NCBI GenBank assembly: GCA_032622095.1
Contig: CP136069.1
Location: 200,481,239-200,545,238, forward strand
DNA length: 64,000 nt
Direction: 5' to 3'
From: Siphonodentalium dalli
Taxonomy: Eukaryota; Mollusca; Scaphopoda; Gadilida; Siphonodentaliidae
Position 1 is the first letter of the stretch. Each line of letters starts with the position of its first letter. Below the pieces are notes generated by a model, which was not told where the DNA came from, searched no databases, and was given only the letters and a program-made list of their open reading frames with translations. Below, piece after piece: positions 1 through 10,409 of the stretch. A program made the position numbers and the translations under genes.

Positions 1-504
1 TCATGAGCAGTGACGTAAGAACTTAGTGCAATGATGTCGATGTCAATGCCAGAACTTCATAATTATATTAATTAGAATATAATTATGATATTTGATTTGT
101 GTTGGGTTATTTAGTGTTCACTGTGAGATAACCATGGCTGATAAGGGTGGTCGAAAACAAATTTCAAATAAAAAGTCACATTTAATATGGAACTGTCTTT
201 ACTTCCTCTTTGGTTGTGATAAGGAAATCAATATTAATCATTTTTAACCTCAGCCATTTTGATAAAGATTTTCCTTGCTAAAGCACTGGCTAAAATGGGA
301 TTATGTGATAAAATGGATCTCAAATTCATCGCAATAATATATGAAATTTATTAACCTCGTCCACTAAATTCAATTTCAATTTAGTGCACTCCTTTCAAAA
401 TTTTGTATAGAATTGCGACTCATTAGAGACCCTCTATTTTTTTTTTTTATTCTTTTCATATCTTCTTCAAGATTGAGCTGAGATTGAGTTGGACTTTCTT
501 TGTA
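1..504. other. Intergenic, no gene seen
   Basis: AT-rich sequence with stops in all frames. I see no exon-like segment, no tandem repeat and no clear inverted repeat before the MITE that begins at 505. A short T run lies near 438-449. Confidence 0.5.
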
Positions 505-775
505 TACAGTAATGCCAAAAGTAATTGACCACTGAACCACAGCAGAATTATGGATAACTTTTCAGGATTTAGTCGGAAATATGGCTTGTTGCCATTCATC
601 GGAAAGCTCTCTTTTCAGGATTTAGTCGGAATTATGGCTTGTTGCCATTCATCGGAAAGCTCTCGGGGAGAGCTTTCCGATGAATGGCAACAAGCCATAT
701 TTCCGACTAAATCCTGAAAAGTTACCCATAATTCTGCTGTGGTTAAAGGAGTCGATTAATTAGGGCATTACTGTA
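505..775. mobile_element. Palindromic MITE, TA target duplication
   Basis: The ends are CAGTAATGCC (from 507) and its complement GGCATTACTG (to 773), flanked on both sides by TA. The left half holds a segment of about 54 bp twice in direct orientation (near 558-611 and 611-664). The right half (668 onward) is the inverted copy, so most of the element folds into one hairpin. TA duplication and short inverted ends suit a Tc1/mariner-type non-autonomous element, but no transposase is present. The related end CTGTTATGCCCTAA occurs at 46206, and a diverged one at 30388. Confidence 0.75.
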
Positions 776-852
776 ATAGTTTCTCATCCAACATTTTGAA
801 AAATGTGTACTCTTGGCTGGGAACTGTAATGGGAGGGACATTGTAATATTTT

Positions 853-962
853 AAGCTACAGTAATGCCCTAAATAATCAACTCCTTAACCACAGCAGAAT
901 TATGGGAAATTTTTTCAGGATTTAGTCAGAAATATGGCTTGTTGCCATTCATCAGAAAGCTT
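853..962. mobile_element. Truncated second copy of the 505-775 MITE
   Basis: Starts with ACAGTAATGCCCTAA and repeats the CACAGCAGAATTATGG and ATGGCTTGTTGCCATTCATC segments of the upstream MITE. It breaks off at about 962, where the large inverted repeat begins, and its right half is missing. Confidence 0.65.
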
Positions 963-969
963 TGGGAGA

Positions 970-3715
970 CTCGCATATACTCTCGGGCTCCAAATAAAAG
1001 TGCAGGCCCAAATAATAGTGCAGGGGGGAAATTCCATTGAAAGGTAATAAAAGTGCAGACACAAATAATAGTGCAGGGGGAACTCTGAGCAAAACACCAA
1101 CTGTGAAACAAATTATTTGTATAGTACAAGTAGGTTAAGTATAGGAATCAACATACATGTAGTATGTGTTCATGTGGTGTTTAATTCAATATTTAAATGT
1201 TCACATGCATGTCATATACTTGAATATGTACATCATAAATTTATAAGCTCATCATTTTGGTATCAGAATTATATACATGTAGAAATCTTGAGTTTGTGCT
1301 GATTTAAATTTTCATAACCTCAAAAGTAATAAACGTGCAGATAGTCTAGTGCATTTACGGTTTTACCCAGAACTAATTGCAACAGAATTTTTTTTTGCTG
1401 GAATAGGTACATATACCCTCCATAAACAACATACTAAAAATCAGCAAAAATCGGAAAATTGGTGATTTTCGTGAAACAAATTTGGGAAAATTTGGTCAAA
1501 TCATCCATTTATGGATTTTCTTTAGCGTATATAAAAAAATCAAATACACACGTCCAACAAGTATCATGCCTGTTTTATTGTCCTCACTTTCCTGAATCCA
1601 GAACTGAGAACCATTGCCAGATTTTTGGAGTATTTTTCGAGTTGTGTGACTTCAAAAACGCGAATTTACCTTATTTCGGAGCCTAAATTTAGCAGAATGA
1701 GACAAATGTCATATTTTATGGTTAATTATCTAAAAAACGAGCGTAAAATACAGGGCCTTTTAACCGTTTTTGCAATTCCCTCACTAGATAAAACACAAAC
1801 AAATATTATTTTGTGCATCTATGGTTAAGAAGAATAAAATATTATCGAACAAAATGTGTGTTCCATTGTATGGACTTAGCCAAATTTGCCACTGACACAG
1901 AACTCGTGTGATGAAATGCAATATTTGGGGTCATGTAACTCAATAAATTACAATCTATATGCTCTGATTTTCTTGTTACCTTTTAAGAATACAAGATGGA
2001 ACAAATTGTGATGGAATTTCTAAATACATTGGTGAAGAAAATTATATTATGGATCCATGAACTCTTAGTCTAGCCTCTTTTCCGAAAATGCTATTTTGGG
2101 GCGTTTTTGTAAAATTTTTAAAGGTTTTTGTGCATATTCAGAAAAATTAACGAAAGTTATTGTGTAAAAGTATTTTATCTTTCTTCTTATATTAGTTTTT
2201 TGTTGAGCAAATAACATTCAATGGTTATACCAATGAATGTCACTGGATTTCACTCATCACTTCTGATAATTTACTCCAAATTTGAATGGTAGAAACATGG
2301 GGTAGGGGAAGCATATCAACAAAAACTTCAAAATCAGGCATCTTGAAACATACAACTTCATATTAACAGCTTCTGCATGTATTGTTCTTTCATACGTAAT
2401 TTAACACTTTCTTTGTTTATATACATTGACAGAGCTATAATCCTTTTTGTCGTAATTTGGCAGTGAAATGTCAAATTGTCGTTTTGGATTTATTTTTTAA
2501 CAACATGGCAATAACATTCTAAATAAACGTCCAGTAACGCATTAAGCTGGTTAATAAAGCAACAGGAATATACACAAACTGGAAGAAAACAACTTTGTGT
2601 CTGAAATGGCGTAAATTGGTGATAATATTGCATTTTATGATTTCCCCTACCCCTATACCAACTTTCAAAATATTGGAGTCAGTTTACTGAAAAATGAGAG
2701 AAATCAAGTGATATACGAGGGCGTAACCAATGTAAGGCTTATTTTTCAAAACTAAAGTTTTGTAGGAGGAAAGTTCAAATAATTGTACGCACTAAAACAC
2801 CATTTGTTTTTTCTATTTATGCCTAAAAACTTGTTTGAATGAAAAAAAATGTCTCAACATGGCATTTTTGGAAACAAGTTAAGACCAAGGATTCAAACGG
2901 CCATAAGTTGATTTTCTTAAACAATGGTTTGTTAATATCTTTGCAATTTGTTCAATCTAGTATACTTAAAAAGGTTATAAGAAAAGCATGGCATTTGGAT
3001 ATAAATTTATTGATTTACATGACCTCAAATATTGCATTTCATCACACGAGTTCTGTGCCAGTGGCAAATTTGGCTAAGTCCATACAATGGAACACACATT
3101 TTGTTTGAGAATATTTTATTCTTCTTAACCATAGATGCACATATTAATACTTTTTTGTGTTTTATCTAGTGAGGGAATTGCAAAAACGGTTAAAAAGCCC
3201 TGTATTTTACGCTCGTTTTTTAGATAATTAACCATAAAATATGACATTTGTCTGATTCTGCGAAATTTAGGCTCCGAAATAAGGTAAATTCGCGTGTTTG
3301 AAGTCACACCACTCGAAAAATACTCCAAAAATCTTGAAATGGTTTTCAGTTCTGGATTCAGGAAAGTGAGGACAACAAAATATGTATGATATTTGTAGGA
3401 TTTGTGAATTTGATTTTGTTATATACATCCATGAAAATCCATAAATGGATGATTTGACCAAATTTTCCCAAATTTATTTCACGAAATTCACCAATTTCCC
3501 CTTTTCCGATTTTTTGCCGATTTTTAGTATGTTGTTTATAGAGGGTTTATGTACTTGTTCGAGCAAAAAAAAATTCTGTTGCAATTAGTTCCAAGTTTGG
3601 CATTTTTTCTCATAAATGCACTGGACTAAGACCCAAATAAGCTCTGTGCAGAGGGGAAATTTCCCAAGAAAATAATAAACGTGCATGCAAGTTTATTTGG
3701 AGCCCAAGAGTATAC
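970..3715. repeat. Large (2.7 kb) inverted repeat / foldback element
   Basis: The two arms are reverse complements. TTCCATTGTATGG at 1861 pairs with its complement at 3079-3091, the stretch near 1424-1477 pairs with 3478-3538, and TGGGGTAGGGGAA near 2296-2308 pairs with 2642. Paired coordinates sum to about 4950-4960, placing the centre near 2476. The outermost pairing (978 with 3712) is offset by about 260 bp, so the left arm carries extra sequence near 1000-1380. The arms encode matching short frames on opposite strands, but no known protein is recognisable. The central 300 bp or so does not pair well. It may be a foldback element or an element duplicated head to head. Confidence 0.7.
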
Positions 3716-4122
3716 CAGTGCTGAAATGGTCATTGTCACCCTGTTTTGTTCAGTTGGGTACCCAGCTTTTTAAAACTTTCAGTTGGGTACCCAGCTTTTA
3801 GAAAATTTACATTTGGGTACCCAGCTTCATGAGTAAGTCAATCTGCAGCACATATGTCATATGCATACAATTCTTCTCCGCTATTATTTTCAAGCATCAT
3901 AATGAATAGACATCATAATTCATATATAAACACATTTAACAGGTTCATTTCGCAATCAACAGATGGCAATCACTAATTAAATCACGCTCTGTTTGAGATT
4001 TCATAAAGCTGGGTACCCAAATGTAAATTTTACAAAAGCTGGGTACCCAACTGAAAATTAAAAAAAGCTGGGTACCCAACTGAACGAAAGGAGGTGACAG
4101 TGACCATTTCAGCTATACTAGT
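3711..4122. mobile_element. MITE with GCTGAA ends and 9-bp target duplication (copy A)
   Basis: The element runs 3720-4113, from GCTGAAATGGTCATTGTCAC to its near complement ending CCATTTCAGC. The flanks TATACCAGT (3711-3719) and TATACTAGT (4114-4122) match at 8 of 9 bases, as a 9-bp target duplication would. Inside each end the motif GGGTACCCAGCTTTT is repeated three times, inverted between the two sides, so it is a candidate transposase-binding array. A 9-bp duplication suggests a Mutator-like origin. Relatives are at 9049 and 17066. Confidence 0.75.
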
Positions 4123-4943
4123 AAGAGAATGCATTGGGACAGGGTTTTCACATAATTTCATGAAGTTCCAGTCGGAGGCGTTAAGCTAGGTTACGGTGTT
4201 TCTCTTTTAGGTTGAATTCAGATGTTATTTTAGTAAATAGTTTGGCCGAGTAAGATTCGGCTAGCAACTTCCTTCTTTGAAGAAGTCCAAACGGCTTGAA
4301 TTTGTTACCAAAGACATGCCACGATTTCCTTGTAAGAATCAAACATTTCTTGATCGCTATGTCAAGCTGCAGTCTTGTCGTGAGCATGTCTATGCATGGT
4401 CTACATATTACTCAGACGCCTTCAATTTATTGAAGATTATGCGGAGGTCCAGGTGCTACCAAAGACAAGTAACTTTATAACCCTGTGGTGATTCCAGTAG
4501 CTTTCTTTAACATGCACATACCGAGGCGTGTACACAGGTCAGCCATTAATGTCTGCGCCCGATCGGACAGCGTACCGGTACTGTACCCACTACAACATAC
4601 TACATGCACATGTACCTGGACAAATGTTGTAATGGCGGGAAGTCGGCATTTTTCATTCGGATCTTAGTTCAGTGATCTCGAATGAGACTTTTCAGCTTGA
4701 CAAACTTGGTATCTGGCCGAGTTATGATTTTTATCAGAATACCCGGATCAGGTTGCGATCCACTGTCTGCTAGCTCAAGAGACCATTACAGTATGGTACC
4801 TCTAGCTCAGCTAGCCACTTCCCTTCTCAGCTACAGACTTCCCGGCATGCGCAGTTTGTGCTCCACCCATAATTTCCCCCACCGGCATTTAAAATTGTAG
4901 CATCTGCAGTCAGAGTAATGCACACAATCTTCATGGGGAACAG
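4123..4943. other. No gene recognised
   Basis: Short open frames on both strands with no recognisable domain. TAGTAAATAGT followed by GCCGAGTAAGATTCGGCTAG near 4233-4265 recurs in diverged form near 6930-6985, so part of this stretch is a dispersed repeat. Confidence 0.4.
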
Positions 4944-5296
4944 GACTACCCGCCCCCGAGACAACCCGCCCCTCTGCTATTTTGGGGGCGGGTTGTCCCG
5001 ATAAATGAGGGCGGGTTGTCCCGAAATTGTTAATAGTGATTATGTTCTTTTATGTTCTTTGATGATATATTATTAAAGATTTTGATCAACAAAACATGTG
5101 TTTATTCATTAATTATGTCAATGCGTGGACAGGGGTAAAGAATGACACGATGTTTTGACAACTGAACGGCACTTGAGGTAAGTGAAGACTAATTAAAAGG
5201 GGTGCTTTCAAAACAAACATTTGATGCAAATGGTTCATTATCACAGTGTATTATCACAACACTTAATCTCACTGGGGTTAATCTCACTGATGTTAA

Positions 5297-5860
5297 CTGG
5301 AGGTGAGTAAACAAACAGCATTTGAACGATGCCGACGCTGGCAACACCGACTATGTGACACTGGAATCGACCACGTGCAGTACTTTCATGCCAAACGAGG
5401 GACCGTCGCCCTTAATTCCATTTGCAAGCCTTGCAAAGACAGGTAATTATTGTACACTTACGGTCTTGTGTTCTGTAAATCACTTTGTAATATTTTAATA
5501 TCTATATAAATATCATGTAAATATATAATAGATATATAATAAATATAGCTAATTATTGTATACGGTCCTGTGTTCTGTAAATCACTTTGTAATATTTTAA
5601 TATCTATAAAATAGCATGTAAATATATAGTAGATATATAGTAAATATAGGCTAAATGTACACTGTCAAATAGCTCTGTTTTAAAAAAAATTTATATCCAA
5701 CAGGCCAGACACTTCTCGAAATACTACCGACGACATCCTCGACTTAGCATCAATGGTGGACTGCGACCAGACTTCAGACAGCCTGAACCTAGACTTCGAC
5801 CTGCCACATCGAATGTTTTTAATCTTCGTTCATATTCATATTAATTCATTCCGTTTTTAA
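5297..5860 (+). CDS. Candidate two-exon small zinc-binding protein inside the 4944-6141 element
   Basis: Exon one (5297-5442, open from the TAA at 5294, no ATG seen) ends at an AG|GTAATT donor. The intron ends TCCAACAG at 5703, and exon two runs 5704-5860 to a TAA. Joining in phase gives about 100 codons. The first exon has the pattern C-x3-W-x-H-x2-C, then CKPC after about 20 residues, with the segments RCRRWQHRLCDT and LNSICKPCKDR. This spacing resembles small treble-clef or zinc-ribbon modules, which is inference. The second exon is acidic (TTDDILDLASMVDCDQ) and ends in a hydrophobic tail. AATAAATAAA lies about 25 bp after the stop. The start is unknown and may lie in an earlier unrecognised exon. 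Function unknown; it could also be a captured host fragment. Confidence 0.4.
5443..5655. repeat. Tandem duplication of about 110 bp in the candidate intron
   Basis: The segment beginning TAATTATTGTA and containing CTGTAAATCACTTTGTAATA occurs at about 5443 and again at about 5552, each followed by an ATATATA-rich tract. The copies differ by small indels. Confidence 0.75.
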
Positions 5861-6141
5861 ATTTCGTTCATTAAACTTCGTAGTAATAAATAAACATTTT
5901 ATTGTTGATGCATTTTTGTGTTCATAAGTTATACATGTGTATATATTTATTGTTGTCCGTGTTGTTAAATCAAATAAAAATCTATCAAAAAACAACCCAG
6001 TTTAGTTAAACAAACATCTCATAATCCCCTCACACCTCCTAATTAGCCACTGATTACCGCTAATTGATTTTTGGGGGCGGGTTGTCCGGGGGCGGGTTGT
6101 CTCAGAGTGAAAGGGGCGGGTTGTCTCGGGGGCGGGTAGTC

Positions 6142-7929
6142 ACGGACCCATCTACATGTACTGACCAGATCAGATGGTTATTATTACCACTTTATAGGGT
6201 GTTCTCTAGCAGATTAACTGCATTTTATCCGCATGGTAAGATTCCATAATTTTGAGGCAAAGTTTTATCGGAAGCGGGCGGGCGGGCGTTAATGAAGCTT
6301 TGTTTTCGTTAACGCATGGTGCCCGCTTCAGGTCAAGTGATCGATCAGGTGAGGATGGAGTGGTAATAATAGTAATAACATGATTTTGTCAGGTGTCATG
6401 GTTTATTAATTTAATGGCTTCCAGAGCCTTCCGGCCTATTAGTATTAGGGGGTCCATTAGTATTTAATAGCATCCCTCGACTGCATCGAGGAAATTTGGC
6501 ACTTAATCATTAATTTTGGACGATAATAAATTGTAAAGTTTAAATGCACTTTAAATGTTATTGGTATATTGATGGTACTCTTCACCTGCGATTACGTTTT
6601 TCAAAATGAGTGCGAGTACGTTTTTCAAAATGCGGAATCATTGAACGGTACGGTACAGTACGGTACTACATGTACTAGTGATTTCGTAAAGTTCGGTACG
6701 CTACGACGGCAACCCCCATTCCCATTTAAAAACACATCTGCCTTAAAGCTGAGTCTTCGGGAGGTGAATAGACCGAATGGCGTCATTTAACAGCCACCAA
6801 AACGAAGCTTACTTTGAATATCATCCATTTCAAAACAACAAACGGTGTTTTACTTTAGAGTTATTCATCCCAATCAGGATAAAGCAAAAGTACTCGATAA
6901 TTGATACTTACACGTGGGGGCGTGGTTTGGTAAATAGTTCTGGTCCGTAAAGATTCGGCCGAGGGAAGATTCGGCTAGGAAGATTCGGCCGAATCTTCCT
7001 AGGTACAATATAGGCCTATTTTGCGGAGGAATTGTAATAGTTTGTGGGTAATTTTTTTTATTAAAGTATCCACACACACTAATTACCGGGAACAACCGAG
7101 AACAAGTCTAAAATTAATAATAAAGTCATAATAACGTGAAAGTATAGTGTATATATATCAATCTTAAGTGAATATTATAGCATGTTTGACCTTTAAAATG
7201 GCATATACATGTATGTAGTTCTTGTTGTTACCAATATACCAAGAACTTGAAACATCGAAGCCGCCGCGTGTTAACTAATTAACTAAGAACTAGCTGCATG
7301 ATGGGTCTGATTTGTGATCAAAATTCATTGAGTTGTGTATACAAAGATGTGTTTATTTAGTGAAAGTGGGTCGAACATTTGATGAGACATCGCATAGAAG
7401 CTGATATAGGCCTACTTACGCAAAACAGTCGATGTTTAACCAATTAATTCATGCCACGATTACGGACTAAAATATTTGACGCTCGAAAGCGAAATAAAAA
7501 CATTCCAAAATGTTGGACAAAAAGCAATTTTCATTAAAATGTTTACTAAGCTTGTTCTCGATTTGTAATGTGTTCTCGGTTTGACAAGAGTGTGAACACG
7601 TTATTAAATAAGCTTGCTAATTTGCCATAATAGATTTTATGAAAAAGAAAACACACATCAGCTTTTATCCGGGCTTTGGTCTGGCAGCTTTAGAATTTTT
7701 TTTGTCTATAGTTACAGGGTCTGGACAGAGCTGCTTTGATCTAAAAAGTCATCTAGTTTTCGAGATAGGCCTACCCGATTTAGACTGGTAACTCTTTTGG
7801 CTAATCTATAAGTGATATACATGTAGTTAAAATAAATCAAAACGTTAATTTCAAATTTATAAATTATGCTGATATATGCAGAGTAGTGATCGTCGCAGTT
7901 TTATGGTTTTTTTTAGGAGACGGCTATAA
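6142..7929. other. No gene; MITE remnant and short palindromes
   Basis: Holds a decayed MITE (listed separately) and a cluster of GATTCGGCC / GGCCGAATC motifs at about 6950-7002 that can form a small hairpin. The rest is AT-rich with frequent stops. No domain was recognised in the short frames here. Confidence 0.45.
6352..6580. mobile_element. Decayed MITE, AGTGGTAATAATAG family
   Basis: The left end matches the better preserved copy at 16787 (AGTGGTAATAATAGTAATAA, then ATGATTTTGTCAGG). The interior has the same arrangement of CCTTCCGG and CCCTCGACTGCATCGAGG. The right end is degraded. Other copies are at 14365 and 16787. Confidence 0.55.
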
Positions 7930-8985
7930 ATTAAATGTCTTACATAAAATTTGCACATCAAGCTAATTCAAAATCAACAATCAGTGCAAACGCTGTGCAT
8001 TGCACTTCTGATATCTCTTATAGTTGATCGTTTACAATTTCGAACGTCTTGTCTGTTAGATCTGGGCAAACATGTTTATGAATGTGTGGCAACGTTCATT
8101 AATATAATTATGTTGACCCACGTTTTTATGATGGTTCATGATGTTAGGGGTGCAGGTCTTTAGTTTTAGCCAGGTGGCTAGCTGTCTCCTGTTGTTATAT
8201 ATGCTTGACACGATGGCCTTCAACCAATCATGGGGAGTTCGTCGGTGTCTAGGGGGAACTTGCAGATCATTCTGAAAGCTGCATGGTGCTACAGTTAATT
8301 ACTTTGCGCATGGCATGATTTCAGTAATCGATTGAGTATGCCGTATGGACCTGATGCATAGTTGGTCTTATGATTGGAATTAATTGTCGAATTATCCTTC
8401 AACTTTTTCTTTGGCGTCGTCTATCAGGGTTCCTCCATCTTTCAAAGTTGACACGCCGATGTTATCATGTAGTCTGCCCTTTATATGTATGCCAAAATGG
8501 TCTGGTGGTGTTGTTTTTGAACCCTTCGGTGATCTTGGTGTTGACAAATTATCGTTCGGCATTTCTTAGTTTCCGTTTCCACTCTCGCTCTACATGTATT
8601 TGGCTGTAACTTCCCCATTTCCCTGATTTCGCTCTGTTATATATCCTTCTCTTCTTTCTTAATTAAGAGACGCTTATGTATGTTAACCCAGGGAGTGTAT
8701 ATTTAGGGTTGATCATCTTTGATGGTATATGGTTGTCAATGCATGATCTCCTTGATTCCGCCTTTCAGTTTGTCACGCATGGTGATGACACAGGGTTCGT
8801 CACGTTAGACTAAGGCTTTCACCCAGGATTTCCACATCCAGCTTACGGTACCCTAATCGGGTTCCCTGTATATACGGGGTGGTGTGTCTTGATGGTGTGC
8901 TTTAATGACGAAATTCGTCACTATTATATATATACCGTTGTGTGGTCAGATATGCCTGGTACGTTGTCAGATGTTTTTGCAAGGG
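7930..8985 (-). pseudogene. Decayed LINE fragment: endonuclease end and reverse-transcriptase start
   Basis: Read on the minus strand, broken frames match the typical order of a LINE ORF2. The segment SDNVPGISDH (near 8943-8972) resembles the C-terminal serine-aspartate-histidine block of APE-type endonucleases. An Arg/Lys-rich linker follows, then DNIGVSTLKDGGTLIDDAKE (near 8400-8500), NRLLKSCHAQ and FPLDTDELP, as in the region just before the polymerase domain. HNYINERCHTF near 8090-8130 resembles the segment before the first palm motif. Stops and frameshifts are frequent, so it is inactive. It ends at the MITE that starts at 9040. Identification rests on remembered family patterns. Confidence 0.55.
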
Positions 8986-9039
8986 AAGGATTTAGTATAA
9001 ACAGTATTTATTCCATATAGTTAAAAATGTACAGTATAA

Positions 9040-9468
9040 CATAATTATGCTGAAGGGGTCACTCTCAACAAAACAATTAAGTGCTGAAGGGTACACAGGG
9101 TTTAGAAAATGTGCTGAAGGGTACACAGGGTTTGTGATCGGCACTAACACGGTTTCTAAAACTTTATTTCTGAAAGTCTGATCCCCATTAGCAGTTTGTT
9201 TTCTGTTCATTTTAATGTTCATTGGAACGCAAACAATCATTCTCTGACAGAAATAATGGCAGATACGAATACAGTCTATGTAAACATACACTCAAATTCA
9301 TACCACTATTTTTTATATGTGGGTATGTAGTTTACTCCAGACTGATACGAATACTAAACGTCATTTAAAACGAGATTTCAAAACATGTGTACCCTTCAGC
9401 ACATTTTAAAATCCTGGGTACCCTTCAGCACTTTTTTTGGTGAGAGTGACCCCTTCAGCCATAATTGT
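9040..9468. mobile_element. MITE with GCTGAA ends and 9-bp target duplication (copy B)
   Basis: The element runs 9049-9459, from GCTGAAGGGGTCACTCTC to the inverted copy ending GACCCCTTCAGC. The flanks CATAATTAT (9040-9048) and CATAATTGT (9460-9468) match at 8 of 9 positions. Subterminal repeats GTGCTGAAGGGTACACAGGG occur twice at the left, with their complements at the right. Same family as 3720-4113. Confidence 0.8.
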
Positions 9469-9882
9469 GATGTATGAATATTGTGTGTATGGAGGGGATC
9501 CGACATAATGCACAAAGCTGATGTTGGTCGATTTCGATCACGTGTGAAGCCCACATTGTGAGAATGCTTACATAATATTAAGTAATGATATTCATGATAA
9601 TTTTAGAAGGTCGTTGTTGGTAATATCGTAAATGTATATATGTTACAGTCAATATGTCAAATCAGTCATTTGGCCAATTGTCTAAAATTTTCAGTCATTT
9701 GGCCAGATGACTGCAATTGACCACCAGTCATTTAGCCAAATGACTGAAGAGTATTTCTGTTTTTTTTTTAAATAACTGAACGATATTTCATATTTATTTA
9801 TGTTTATTATAACAAAAATGAATAATCAAAACATGCAACACAAAATTTATAACACAACATGCTTATGTGACACATAATATTA

Positions 9883-10158
9883 TCATTTATTAGAACAATT
9901 GACACTGTTGTGACATCTACTATTACATACAATACTATTCTTGAAACAAGCACGTCGCTTACTCTTACATCGCTTAGGTCCATTGCAATCGCACTTCACG
10001 AAACCCTGACCACCGTGTTGAGACTCTATTTTGTTGGCTTGTCGAATGGACACACTGCTGTCACCGTTGATGTCCGATTCACTCAGAAGCCAAAACGGAT
10101 AACAAGTTAACAACACAACAATGACTGAACTGTATTTAATAATATTTTGACAGCTCAA
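9883..10158 (-). pseudogene. C-terminal Cys-rich tail of an integrase-type transposase
   Basis: This 91-codon frame ends in HGGQGFVKCDCNGPKRC, then CFKNSIVCNSRCH and a final NCSNK. The run of cysteines (CDC, C, C, C-x3-C-H, C) is the pattern I associate with the C-terminus of Ginger / KRAB-A-like integrases in marine invertebrates. No DDE core is visible upstream, so only the end of the protein survives. The N-terminal hydrophobic stretch (VIVVLLTCYPFWLL) looks like a signal peptide, but the transposon context makes a secreted protein unlikely. Confidence 0.5.
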
Positions 10159-10409
10159 TATTAGGTAATGGGCTTATAATCAATCAATCATTTTTTTTAT
10201 TCTGGTCATCATCTTCTTCTTCTTCTTCCGATTTCAGTCCACCATCAACAGGCTGATGATTATGACTAATTTATTTTGGCAACGACTGGCGATAATTTCT
10301 CTTCATGTTTAGGGTTTGTGATAAAATAATTGATTTGATTTGAATTTGATTTGAATTTTTTGTTTTTGTTTTTTTTAATTTGGATATCATGATTAGTTGA
10401 TTGGATTCT

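Larger units (their letters stand above)
4944..6141. mobile_element. GC-rich terminal-inverted-repeat element with internal gene-like exons
   Basis: The 29-bp ends are perfect inverted copies beginning GACTACCCGCCCCCGAGACA (4944 inward and 6141 inward). Just inside them the motif GGGGGCGGGTTGTC recurs several times in both orientations (near 4983-5022 and 6074-6125). The ends are far more GC-rich than the AT-rich interior. I saw no convincing target duplication (left flank GGGAACAG, right flank ACGGACCC). The interior contains two exon-like segments joined by consensus splice sites, followed by AATAAATAAA. I do not recognise the family. Confidence 0.7.

Noticed and set aside
9883-10158. Secreted Cys-rich peptide (hydrophobic N-terminus plus cysteines)
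   Set aside because: The cysteine pattern and position inside inverted ends fit a transposase tail better. The hydrophobic stretch is probably incidental.
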